From positions 8,430,367 to 8,494,366 of the forward strand of contig JACGWO010000012.1 of the NCBI GenBank assembly GCA_034509735.1: 64,000 nucleotides of DNA. The letters are read 5' to 3'. A program made the translations under genes and the position numbers. Of this stretch, positions 22,060 to 32,318 are shown piece by piece; position 1 is the stretch's first letter, and every line of letters starts with the position of its first letter. A model generated the notes under the pieces. It made no database searches and was not told where the DNA came from. It saw nothing but the letters and a program-made list of their open reading frames with translations. The stretch comes from Sesamum alatum (lineage: Eukaryota; Streptophyta; Magnoliopsida; Lamiales; Pedaliaceae).

Positions 22060-23875
22060 ATCTACATTAATGAAAATGTAAAGCAGAAATTAGCAGATGA
22101 TGGTAATATTATTGTTCAAGTTGAAAACTTGGTCTTTTAGTCTTTAACCCTCCCACTATTTATACGAAAGTCCGCCACTCTCAAGCGGAGTTTCGGGAAA
22201 CCATTTCCTAGTGGGCTTGGGATCCACAAGCGTAATCTCCATGCCCCACTTTTACGATTCACATGAAGAAGACCTTGTGGGAGATATCCAATATCATTCT
22301 CATCCAATGAGATTCTCAAGATATTTTGCCTCACCTATTCACATGGTCCCGAGGACTCCAAGCGAACCATGTTACTCAGTGTTGGGCCCGACCCATCAAC
22401 CAAATCATGCCTCAAACTATCGCCCCCCACGACTCGTGAGACAGGGAAACAGCGAGCGCAGTCTTTTTTGTTCACAACAATAGTGCAGCTTTCCCCTATT
22501 CCAAGTGTGCCACGACTCGTGAGACCACACTTGGGTAGTGGTAGCTTCCTCACCACATTGCTGTGGATGGAAGGCTCGGACAGACCAAAATACCATTTTG
22601 ATCCAAGTCCGTTCTGGGCCTAATATTTAATTTGGTCCAACCAAATGAGAGTTTAAATGTGACCGAGACCTCATCACATTATGGTGTTTTAGCATGCATA
22701 AATATCCAATATTTAAAGCGATAAATAAAAAACGCCGCATGCATAAAACATAGCATACCCCTGTTAGGATGATCACAAGCCCAACCTATGCGACCCACTG
22801 AGCCCGCAGTGAGTCTATGGTCTGTCTAGGGTGGTCCTAAATTATTACAATAGTAATATACCCAGTGTCATTCCAATGGGCCTTGTAGTGCTTCTTGTTC
22901 CATGCCTTGATGCTCCTCCTTGGGGTCTCCGGCTCCAATTGCTTGTTAAAATTGAAACCTCACCAATCCTATCTACTCTCACTACAACTGAAAGTAATAC
23001 ATCGGTAATAAAGAAAACAAGCCTTAACATCATGAGGCTGAAAATACGGGAGATGATAGTCCCAAAAACAAGAGGCACGCAGGCCCCACCCAACAGAAAA
23101 TAAATAAACATTCATCCATCCATACACAAGGTCTAGCGCTTTGTGATCATCCCATGTTGATTCCATCAACTCACATATAACATAATTATTCCAAATAATC
23201 ATGCAATAAAACCAATGGATATTCCAAATATCCAAGTGATGTCCAACATCACAAAAGCATAAACATATAAATAATATGCAAAATTCAAATTTCAAATTTA
23301 ATGGACATTTTACACAATGCATCCAATGCATGTATTAATCCCAAATTAATTAAGCAAATTTAATTCAAGGAATAATCCAATTATCCCAAAATCAAAAATG
23401 CAAAATTAACATATTTTCAGAATATCGTGCAGAAAATACAGAAAATCAAATTTTCCGGAAAAAGTCGAAAAACGGCCCAGCCGTTGTGCTGGCCGGCCGG
23501 CTGCGCACAGCACGCGCGCGCGCCCCTGCGCGCGCGCCTGTGCGCAGCGTCCGCGCGCCCGCGCGCGCTGGCCGAAGCTCAGCGCGCAGGCGCCCGCCTG
23601 CGCGCGGCCACTGCCGGCCCGACCAAATTTTTTTTTTTTTTTTGGTTGTTTTTCAAAACTGTTTCAGCACAATAACAATGATATTTTTCTGAAAATAAGC
23701 ATGCAATTTTAGATCCAATCTAACAAAATAAAGCATGCCAAAAGTCCATTAAATCCAAACAACTGAATTATCATATTACTCATATATTTATATCATCTAA
23801 CATGCCAATAAAAGCCATTTAAAAGCAAGTAGATCATGCCAAACACATAGATCTATGCCCCTTACATCGAACCGG
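22060..23875 (-). promoter_or_regulatory. copia-1 long leader between primer site and gag
   Basis: About 1.8 kb of non-coding sequence. Its gag-proximal half is conserved with the copia-2 leader (56161-58163): for example the CTAGTGGGCTTGGGATCCAC block (22210) and GAGGACTCCAAGCGAA (22351). Both leaders hold two copies of CACGACTCGTGAGAC (here 22427-22441 and 22511-22525). No ORF is conserved between the two leaders, so conservation may reflect packaging, translation or promoter signals. That role is an inference. Confidence 0.6.
23475..23625. repeat. GC island in copia-1 leader
   Basis: An extremely GC-rich block of about 150 bp with alternating CGCGCG runs, for example CACGCGCGCGCGCCCCTGCG, flanked by AT-rich DNA and a long T run. 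It lies about 260 bp from the primer site. Copia-2 has a GC island at the same relative place (57620-57935) with a different sequence. Confidence 0.75.
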
Positions 23876-23887
23876 GCTCTGATACCA
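23876..23887 (-). other. copia-1 primer binding site (initiator tRNA-Met)
   Basis: On the minus strand TGGTATCAGAGC, the classic copia initiator-Met site, two bases inside the 5' LTR end. Confidence 0.92.
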
Positions 23888-23889
23888 CT

Positions 23890-26118
23890 TGAAGGACAAG
23901 CGGATCCGCCCGGGAGCGCGAGCGGAAGCGAGAAAAGCGAGAAAAGTGCGTAAATTTAAATCAAATTCAAAATACACGAATCCCAAGGGGTGTACCCTTG
24001 GGTGCTCAACCGGGCATTCGATGTAGGATGTGTAAATATTAAAACATATATTTAAACACATAGGGCATAGATATACAAATTAAATCAATCAAAGCGTAAT
24101 AAACCGTTACCTTTGATTGTTTAGCGTATGCTCCCGGCTACTAGCGTTGTTCCTTCTCCGGAATGCTCACGAAATCCAAACGTATGGATTCTCCAAAGGT
24201 GATCCACACCACACCGGAAGAAACACACGTTCTTCTTGCTAGAAAAGAACGATTTTAGGAAGGAATCGGTTTAAGAGAAGAACACTATGAATTAGTGTTC
24301 TCTTAAACTTACTTTGTTCTTCTTCTTGATTCAAAATCAAGTGAAGAACACAAGTGTAAGAGAGGGAGGGAGCACGAAATTTTGAGAGAGAGGAGAGGAT
24401 TTTTGTCTTCTCTTTTTCCTAGAAAAAGATGAATAATGAATCACTTATGCTAGGTGTTGTATATTCTAATATATATACATAATTAATGTGATTATTGAAA
24501 TGTGTCTAGGTTCATCCAAGGATGTCTAGATTCATTCCAATCAATCACCATCAATTCTTCAATCAAGCCTACCAAAATTTATGGTATGATAAAATCATAC
24601 CAAAAGGGAAGAGCTTGATTGGAGTTGATTTGTCTCTTTCCAAAAGAGACAAGTCAACATACCACCTAGCATGAAACATGGCTGATTTTGCTTCCTCCAA
24701 GGGAGCATGTCGGCCATATTTAATTAAGGGAAGAAGTCCAACTTCTTCCTATTCCAAATTAGGAATTATTTCTCCTCTCGGGTATAATTTAATGGACCGG
24801 GTTTTATCGTAATCCAATTACGACGAACCCAATATTAAATCCAATTTAATGTCCACTTAAATTATTCCCGTTGATCTTTTAATCCAATTAAAAGATCCAA
24901 CGTCTCAACATCTCAACTTTTCATATTTAATCGAAAATCCAATTTACCGATTAAATGAAAGCCCGATACAATATCGGCCCGTCCACCCAATGGACTTTCC
25001 CTTAAGTAATCCAATTACTTATTTTATCCTTCGAGATTGACTCCAAGTCGATCTCTCAACCTCCTCGGTGATTTGTGTGTGACCCTTTAGGTTCACCCTC
25101 AGCTAGACTTGGGCCCGTGTCCCACAAGGGCCCGTTACCATGGGTGGTCGTCTAGCAACGGTCCATGGCACTAGAGACTAGGTGAATTGGCGTGAACATT
25201 TAGGCGCCGATTCCGTACAGGTACGATCCTTCCGTCTACCGTCTCCCGACCTTAGTCTAGGGTATGGAATTGGGCGTCGGTTCCCATCCTTGACTAGGCA
25301 TCTATGCTTAATACTCGAGACCACGTATGCTTCATTGCGTCGACACAGGAAACCATTCCCTGTTCGACCAACCACTGTGGCCACAGCTTCAAACAGCATG
25401 AACGTGTCTCCGAGTGCATAGGAGATACCTCTGTCACATACAGACAGGGGACGGATCCTCTTCTTGGAATCCACCGTCCTCGCTACACATTCTGACTGCA
25501 CTGGACAAGGCTTATGATAATCATCTTACAGAATGATTACCTCTCGCCAGATCCAAGATACAGCCGTCCTGTGCACGCGACTGCCATGATCCCTCAAGTC
25601 TGAGGATTACTCCCGTACTATCGGAACCGGGGAAAACCAATCATACCGACCAAGCCTCCAAGGCTTCCATATGATGATCCCCGCGAGTCAGTCCAGTCGC
25701 CTCGAACCCAGTCGACCAACCGATCAAGATCGTGTAGGCGTCCCACGCCTGTCGCCGATGAAACACGGCACTCATCCAATGAACACGACCCTTGACGCAA
25801 GTCTCAATAGGACTCTCGATGCCCTGTCTCGAGGTCCTCGACTTGGAACGTTTCAGACCCAACTCTTAATCAGTTGGTTTCATGACCACCATCCAATGCG
25901 TGGCCCAACTGCATGAGTTGTTATCCATGGTCTGTGGGCTTTGTTGCGATATAAGTTAAACACCGTTTTAACAAATGTAAGATGAGCGCAACAAAGAAGG
26001 TACCATTGGTGACGAATACTCATCTTATTCATCACATAATAATATTACATCCACATCAAGTTGTCGGATAGGTTACAAATTGCCAAACCCATTGGCTTTC
26101 TGGTCATCTATTCCAACA
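23890..26118 (-). repeat. copia-1 5' LTR
   Basis: 2229 bp, near-identical to 16295-18522. Ends at CCAACA followed by target duplication GATTG. Confidence 0.92.
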
Positions 26119-27365
26119 GATTGGCTGCCCTTAATCGATTTATCTCGCGGTCTGCGGATAAAGGCCTTCCTTTCTTTAAGGTCCTCCGCGGAGCCGCAAA
26201 GTTCGAGTGGTCAAGCGCCAGCCAAGGGGTGTTCGATGAACTGAAAAGATACTTAGTGTCGCCGCCGCTGTTAACGAAGCCCAAAACAGGAGAAGTCCTA
26301 AATCTCTACCTAGGGGTCTCAGAGAGCGCAGTCAGTTCAGTCTTAGTGCGTCAAGAAGGCAAAGAGCACCACCCAGTGTATTATGTGAGTAAGGTGTTAC
26401 AGGGGGCGGAGTGCAGGTACTCACAATTCGAAAAGCTAGCCCTCTCCTTAGCGGTGGCAGCAAGAAAACTAAGGTCGTATTTTCAGTCGCACCAGGTGAT
26501 TGTCTTGACAAATCACCCCCTGAAACAAGTCCTATCTAGCCCCGACCTCTCCGGAAGAATGGTCAAGTGGGCGGTGGAGCTAAGCGAATTCGGACTAGAA
26601 TTTCGGCCAAGGCCAACCATAAAAGCGCAGGTATTGGCTGACTTCATTGTGGAGTTGGTGAATGACGAGGCAAGCAATTCCGCGCCCACCTGGAGCTTGT
26701 ATGTAGACGGATCATCTACATCCGAGGGAAGTGGTGCGGGAATAGTCCTAGAAAGTCCACAAGGAGATAAGCTGGAGTACGCTATTAAACTAGAATTCCC
26801 CACATCAAACAACGAGGCCGAATATGAAGCGTTATTAGCAGGGGGGGAGTTAGCCTTGGCCGCTGGAGCAAGAAAGATTGTTATATACAGCGATTCACAA
26901 CTAGTGGTGAACCAGGTTGAAGGGTCATACGAAGCGCGGGGTGAAAAAATGGCTAAGTACCACCTGAAAGCCAAAAGATTGCTCGAGAGATTTGAGGAAT
27001 CATCCATCATACAAGTGGAGAGAAAGGATAACATCTTGGCCGATCAACTAGCCAAACTAGCAAGTTCGATGGCGGCAATTCGAAGTAGAAGGATCACCTT
27101 TCTCTCTTCAGATCGAGCCGCCACGGAGGAGGAGGTGGACGTCTTGTGCACAAATTCGACACCTGCAAGTTGGAAAGATGAGATCATTAAGTTTATAACC
27201 GAAGGGACAACACCCGAAAACCAGAAAGAAGCTCGAGCATTGAGAGTGAAAGCATCCCGTTTCGTGATGATTGACGGTGAACTATACAAGCGTGGTTTCT
27301 CGCAACCCTTCCTGAAATGCTTGACCCCAGAAGAAGGAAACTATGTCCTGAGGGGAAACACATGA
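26119..27365 (+). pseudogene. E2 pol resumes: two RNase H domains
   Basis: After the copia-1 target duplication the E2 frame continues with RLAALNRF. The first, gypsy-type RNase H region follows (about 26280-26650: PLLTKPKTG, HPVYYVSKVLQ, RYSQFEKLALSL). The second RNase H (about 26690-27070) has the acidic set D-E-D-D in YVDGSS, NNEAEYEALLAG, IYSDSQLV and ADQLAKLAS. A second domain with all four acidic residues next to a degenerate first one is the hallmark of the Tat group. This 434-codon stretch is open throughout. Confidence 0.9.
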
Positions 27366-28388
27366 AGGAATTTGCGGAAATCACCTCGGAGGAAAGGCAC
27401 TAGCGGGAAAAGTTTTGAGACAGGGTTTCTTTTGGCCCACTATGCTTCTAGACTCCCATGAGCTGGTGAAACGATGTCGAGCGTGCCAAGAGCATGCCAA
27501 CATCAACCATCAGCCGGCCACACTGATGCAGCCCATCGAAAGCCCTTGCCCATTTGATCAATGGGGATTAGACTTGGTCGGACCGTTTCTGCAAGCAACT
27601 GGACAGAGGAAGTTCCTAATTGTGGCCGTTGATTACTTCACGAAGTGGGTAGAAGCCGAACCCTTGGCCAAGATACGTAATCAAGTTTCTCTGGAAGAAC
27701 ATCGAATTTCGTTTTGGCATCCCTCGCGCCCTTATATCCGATAATGGTACTCAATTTTTCGGGGAGTAAGCTCAAGGACTGGTGTAAGGGGTTGGCGATC
27801 AAACAGTTCTTCACCTCCGTGAGTTCGCCGCAATCAAATGGTCAAACTGAAGTTACCAATCGGACTATCCTACAACATTTGAAAACTAGGTTCGGAACCG
27901 CCAAAGGGGCATGGGCGGATGAACTTCCTAGTGTTTTATGGGCGTACCGAACGACGCCGAGGACTGCTACCGGACAATCGCCCTTTACTCTATCTTACGG
28001 AACAGAAGCCGTAGCACCGGCGGAAGTAGGAGAACTTAGTTGGCGAGTCAAACATTATGATCCAGATTCCAACGAACAAGGTTTGAGAACAAACCTGGAC
28101 TTGGTCGACGAACCAAGTGAAAGAGCCGCGGTGCGCATCGCGATGTACAAGGCCAGGATGGCAAAAGCACACAATGCGAAAGTAAAGCCACGAAGTTTTC
28201 AGGTGGGGGATTTGGTGCTGAGAAAAGCTGAAGCCTCGGGTCCCGTGGGAAAGTTGGACCCCAAGTGGGAAGGCCCCTACAAGATCGTGGAAATCGTGAA
28301 CGCAAGTGCATACAAATTCCAGCATCTCGATGGAAAAAACATCCCACGCACTTGGAATATCGCAAACTTGAAGAAGTATTATCCTTGA
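27366..28388 (+). pseudogene. E2 integrase
   Basis: Zinc-finger end with CRACQEHANINHQ (about 27478), then the core: WGLDLVGPF (first catalytic D), a SDNGTQF segment (second D, about 27739) and SPQSNGQTEVTNRTI (catalytic E, about 27830). The C-terminal WRVKHYD and GDLVLRKAE...KLDPKWEGPYKI module follows, ending at 28388 with NIANLKKYYP. There are three pieces in different frames: frameshifts lie near 27360, 27700 and 27760. Integrase would insert the cDNA into the host; this copy cannot be made intact. Confidence 0.85.
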
Positions 28389-29040
28389 CGAATAGCAGGG
28401 AAGTGAAATTCCCCTTTTGACTTAATTATGTAATAGAGCTAGTATGGGTGGCCGAACTTTCACCCCCCCCCCCTTCTCTTTTCGACTAGTTCCCTTATCT
28501 TTTGTAACATTGCTTGATGAATGAAGTTATTTTTCCGCCGTAGTATAAAACTTATCGGCACGGAGATCCCTGAAGTTTCAAGAGGTCCCTTGAGGCACCA
28601 ACAAGTGCCCCGGACCACGCAAACGAAACTTCACTGAGACCCTCCCTAATAACGTTGCCCCGAAAAATTTGTCCCCCTTGAAGTTGATAAAGATCAACTC
28701 CGGGACTCGAGCAAAAACATCCCTTGAGGCAACCTCCGGTACACACGACTTAAAAAACACAAGTTTCATATCAGGTGCAATCGCGGCAATTGCCGAACAT
28801 ATATCATAAATATCCGGCAATAATAGTCGGTAGAAAAAACATACAAATACTACATATCGCCGATTAAATACCAAAATGTCCGACTATAGTAGTCGGAAGT
28901 CGGAAGAGAATCGTATGAAATTCCTAATACATCGGTTACAATCAAACCTTAAAACATCAGTCTTAAAATACAGATAGAAGGTTAACAGTCGACAATAAAC
29001 ATAGCAGACATCCGACACGGGAAAGACAAACCCCCACATC
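28389..29040 (+). other. E2 3' non-coding region
   Basis: Between the integrase stop and the end of the antisense ORF. A run of about 12 C lies near 28465-28476. Short CCCTTGAGGCA...CC(C)GG phrases (about 28587-28740) resemble the unit of the E1 tandem array. No sense-strand gene is supported. Confidence 0.6.
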
Positions 29041-31329
29041 TCACTCTCCATCCTGGGGGGCTCCGCCACAAGTCGGACCGACATCCTCCTCTTCTTCTTC
29101 ACTTAAGTCGGGGTCGATGCCGACTATATCTTCTTCAGTAATTTGGCCTTTGTCGCGAAGAACACCGCGAAGAAAACGGCGGCACTTATATATGGCAGAC
29201 TCATAGACGGGGATGGCCCTCTCCGTTACGATGCCCTCGAAGCTATCGGACGCCTGAAACTCGGATGTAGCCTCCTCCTTGGTCTTGCCGACAAAGGCAA
29301 GTCCAGATGAGGACGTCAGAAACTTCCGCGCGGTACTCACCTCCCGCTCGTAGCGGCGCTCCATCCCGGTGAAATCTTCGTGAGCCTTATCTCTCTGCTC
29401 CCTTAACGTCGAGCACTCCTCCTCGCGCCGCTTCACAAGTGCACCCAATCGGTCAGTCTCTCCCCTCCTCGCCGATCGCCGATTTCGGGCTAAGGTATTC
29501 AGGGTGAGGGACTACACAAACAAAATAAGCGAACAAGTTAAAAAACAATGCATGACAATTACACGTAGAGCAGAAGGCATGGTGAAGTAAAAGGATAAGC
29601 CACTCACACGGGCGGCATCCCCGGCCAGCAATTCATCCACCTGCTCGTCGCTTAGGGTGCAAAATCGTGTTAGATCATCGTTGCTCACTACATCCCTCGT
29701 GCGGTTCCAAGCCAAGGAAAGATCAACAGTGTCCCAATATGATTGTATGCCCTCCGCCTGGTTCACACCGGCGGTGAAAATGCCACCCCGTGGCACACCC
29801 GCGGGGACAACGCCGAAGGAACATCCCTCGCTCTCTTTGGTGGGGGAGAAACCCCGGAGTGAACTCTCGTGGCCCGAGAGTCGGAGGTGCCGAAAGAGGA
29901 AGAGGGGAGCCCACCTCCGCCCAAACTCGTGGATACACCAGGTGGTGGGCGAGCCGGGCCTTGCTCGCTACGCTTCTTCTCCTTTGCGGCAGCCCTCCGC
30001 AACGCAACGGTATCGGCGTCCATCTTTTTACCTGCCGAAGAAAAAACAAGGAGAGAATCAATACATAGAAAGGAAAAACAAACATATGATAAAGGAAAAC
30101 ACAAAGAGACGTCAATACCGAAGGGGAAATAATGCGATAAGTGTATAACGCGACTAAACAACCCCGCCGCCATAAACCTCTCACGAAGTTCACCAAACTC
30201 CGCACAATGCCCATGCAAAATCGGCAAACTACACCACTCCGTAGCAAAACCCCAACCGTCGTCCCGGACGTAAAAAAACTTTTCTTTCCAAGGGCCTTTA
30301 GAAGAAACGAGTCCGTCCAAAAATGTACACCCCATGCTGAAACTCAGGTAAAAATACCGACCATCATCCGTAGAGGAAGATGGCTCGGGCACGCGACGGA
30401 GGCTAAACAGAGCCTGAAATCTATCTACCGACAGGGGAAGTCCTATCTCGATGAAACGCCGCCGCCACGCCTCAAAATACATGAAAGAGTTGGGGGCGAG
30501 CTGGCTAACACAAACCCCATAACTCTTGACCAACGCTGCCAAGAGGGGATGGGGAGGCATCGAGAATCCGCAATCAAAGTACGACGAATACACGGTGAAA
30601 TACCCATCGGGGGGGTGCCTAATCCTCTGCCCGAAAGAAGGAAGAACAAACTTATGTGCGGAAGGCACCCTATACTCCCTCCGTATAAAGGCTAAACGTT
30701 CACGTGTGAGGACGCTGTCGCATGTCCCCACGTCCACCACTCGGGTCGTCGATCACCCCGCGCCCGAGGGCGTGTCATGCCTTCAGCTCCCAGGGCCATA
30801 ATGACACTCGGACGCCCAGATACCTCGAGAACCTCGGACTCCTCGTCCTCCCCCTCACTCTCATGTTCCCCCCTCTCACTACTAACTTCATCACTCTCAC
30901 CCTCATTCTGGTCGTTATCATCGCGCTCATAATCATCGGCCTCACATCCGCCGCGACCAATGTTCAACCCACCTGAGTTAGGTGAATCAAAATCAATCAA
31001 TTTCTCCAAGTCATCTAAAGAGCCGACAGGACACGGGGGAAAGTCCCTCGTCATCGCACAGTGAAAATCATCCCAAATATTTTCTGAGGAACCAAAATCA
31101 CTCCTCGACAGAAAAGGCACTGGAGGGGAGGATGACACCCCCTCCCAGCCCGAAGCGCGGCCTCCCCCCAGCCCGAGGCCGCGACGCCTTGAGCTGGGGG
31201 AGGGCCACGCCCCCTCTCCCGTCTCGGACCCGCCCCTCGGACCCTCAAGCCACGCGTCCGACGACCCACCACCACCCACTCATAGTGTGTCGCCTCACTA
31301 CCCCCTTCCAAACCCTCGTCACTAGACAT
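29041..31329 (-). pseudogene. E2 antisense ORF (gypsy-type transposon domain + coiled coil)
   Basis: A multi-exon gene opposite to the element, starting at ATG 31329-31327 (MSSDEGLEGG). Order: Gly/Arg-rich start; an acidic stretch around 31000-30820 (many D/E, including ESEGEDEESEVLE); a conserved domain at about 30710-30150 (KFVLPSFGQRIRHPPDGYFTVY, NSFMYFEAW, RYFYLSFSM, KEKFFYVRDDGWGF); a basic KKMDADTVALRRAAAKEKK segment; and a predicted coiled coil with an acidic C-terminus ending at 29041. Two introns have good borders: 30118-30032 (87 nt) and 29607-29512 (96 nt). Frameshifts near 31250, 30730 and 29790 mark it as damaged. The domain resembles the family annotated as 'putative gypsy type transposon'. 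Function unknown; antisense ORFs are reported in some Tat elements. Confidence 0.75.
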
Positions 31330-31606
31330 GGCAATGCAATATACTTCTACAAAACACAAAATATGGAAGAGGATTGCATGTAAGAATTTAGTAAAGGAGA
31401 AGAAAGTTACCTTTGGATGCCATGAGTGCTACTTGAGTTTTTTTTGCTCTTGAAGAGAGGGGAAGGAATGAATGTGGTAAGAGGGGGGGGGAGACTAATT
31501 AATGAACTCCCACCCACCCACCAGCAAGTCTTCAATGCTCCACACTTCTTCTGCTGCGACAACTACTCTCGCCCAGATTACAATTTTGTCCAGCGTATTC
31601 TGTCCG
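31330..31606. other. Region upstream of the E2 antisense ORF
   Basis: Non-coding stretch between the antisense start codon and the polypurine tract. It must hold the antisense promoter if the ORF has its own; no clear TATA box could be assigned. Confidence 0.4.
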
Positions 31607-31620
31607 AGAGTGGGGGGCTG
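31607..31620 (+). other. E2 polypurine tract
   Basis: GAGAGTGGGGGGCTG-type purine tract immediately before the 3' LTR (31623). Confidence 0.75.
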
Positions 31621-31622
31621 TA

Positions 31623-31887
31623 TGATGTGTATAATAGTAATTACAATTTAATCACAAGGGCATAAGAGTAACTTTCGGGGTCTACCACATGATAAAAAAT
31701 ATGTACCCTGTCACACCATAAAATAACCAAATCACTATAAATACAAGATATATTTATTTTTTAATGCTAAGTTACTATTCATCGATTTGACAACTCATAG
31801 AATATTTCTCTCTCTAAAGACTTGGGGTGCAATTGTGCCGAGGCAATTTTCCCGATTAATCCTTCACTAAACACCACTACCACATCA
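31623..31887 (+). repeat. E2 3' LTR
   Basis: TGATGTGTATAATAG...CCACATCA, 265 bp, TATAAAT at 31736-31742, followed by target duplication TTAAC. Confidence 0.9.
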
Positions 31888-32028
31888 TTAACAAATATTT
31901 CATCACATAATTGTAATATCACTGGTGACCATGATTCACACAAAAATAAATTGAGATAAATTCGTGAAGGGTGACAGCTGAGTGAACGGTAAAAAGAGAA
32001 CATCAAAATTTCTGTTACAGTTATACGA

Positions 32029-32101
32029 CGCCGTCTGTGGGAATCGAACCCACGACCACATGGTTAAAAGCCATGCGCTCTACCGGCTGAGCTAAGACGG
32101 C
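32029..32101 (-). tRNA. tRNA-Lys (anticodon UUU)
   Basis: A complete cloverleaf of 73 nt on the minus strand. The acceptor stem is GCCGTCT/AGACGGC, the D-arm is TAGCTCAGCCGGTAGAGC, the anticodon stem CATGG/CCATG closes the loop CTTTTAA (anticodon TTT), and the T-arm is GTGGG-TTCGATT-CCCAC. The discriminator is G and no CCA is encoded, as in nuclear genes. An A run on the plus strand just beyond the 3' end (about 31991) gives a Pol III T-stretch terminator. It decodes AAA/AAG and matches the primer of the E2 gypsy element. Confidence 0.95.
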
Positions 32102-32318
32102 TGTTGATATAAGCTGCTGATATATTTAGTTTAGATTAAACACTGATCACATTTAACTGGAAGGGGCGATATTAGATTTCTTTTTGTTTTTCTCCTCTCT
32201 CTCACGGAAAATTGGTCCCTTCTCCTGAGCGAGAGAGCAAACCCTAGGTAAAGAGTCCGCGATTCGATCATAGTTATCCGATCGAATAGAAGTTGGTGAA
32301 AAATCTCATTGATCGAAG
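32102..32318 (+). promoter_or_regulatory. Promoter/5' leader of the Rieske gene
   Basis: 217 bp between the tRNA-Lys gene (opposite strand) and the Rieske start codon. It contains a CT/GA-rich leader and CAAACCCTAGGTAAAG, a telo-box-like AAACCCTA motif common in plant housekeeping promoters. A short distance and divergent arrangement mean tRNA and mRNA promoters overlap. Confidence 0.5.

Larger units (their letters stand above)
16295..26118 (-). mobile_element. Ty1/copia element copia-1, nested in E2 pol
   Basis: A 9.8-kb element on the minus strand bounded by LTRs of 2228 and 2229 bp and target duplication GATTG (16290-16294 and 26119-26123). In sense order (right to left): 5' LTR, initiator tRNA-Met primer site, long leader with GC island, gag, protease, integrase, RT, RNase H, polypurine tract, 3' LTR. 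The order integrase before RT defines Ty1/copia. The LTRs differ by roughly 1-2% by eye, so it is the youngest large insertion here. An internal deletion removes much of RT, so it was probably mobilised by a related autonomous copy. Confidence 0.92.
12811..31887 (+). mobile_element. Ty3/gypsy element E2 (Tat type), split by copia-1
   Basis: Bounded by 264/265-bp LTRs and target duplication TTAAC (12806-12810 and 31888-31892). Without the nested copia the element is about 9.25 kb. Order: LTR, tRNA-Lys primer site, gag, protease, RT, first RNase H, second RNase H, integrase, 3' non-coding region, spliced antisense ORF, polypurine tract, LTR. Two RNase H domains and an antisense ORF are features of the Tat group. 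The LTRs differ at only about seven positions by eye (2-3%), so insertion is fairly recent. Stops and frameshifts in gag and pol make this copy defective. Confidence 0.9.

Noticed and set aside
17582..25501. Pair of near-identical 107-115 aa ORFs
   Set aside because: They recur only because they lie in the two LTRs of copia-1. The related copia-2 LTR does not keep this frame.
26513..27289. Minus-strand ORFs of 173 and 81 aa
   Set aside because: Shadows of the open RNase H frame of E2.
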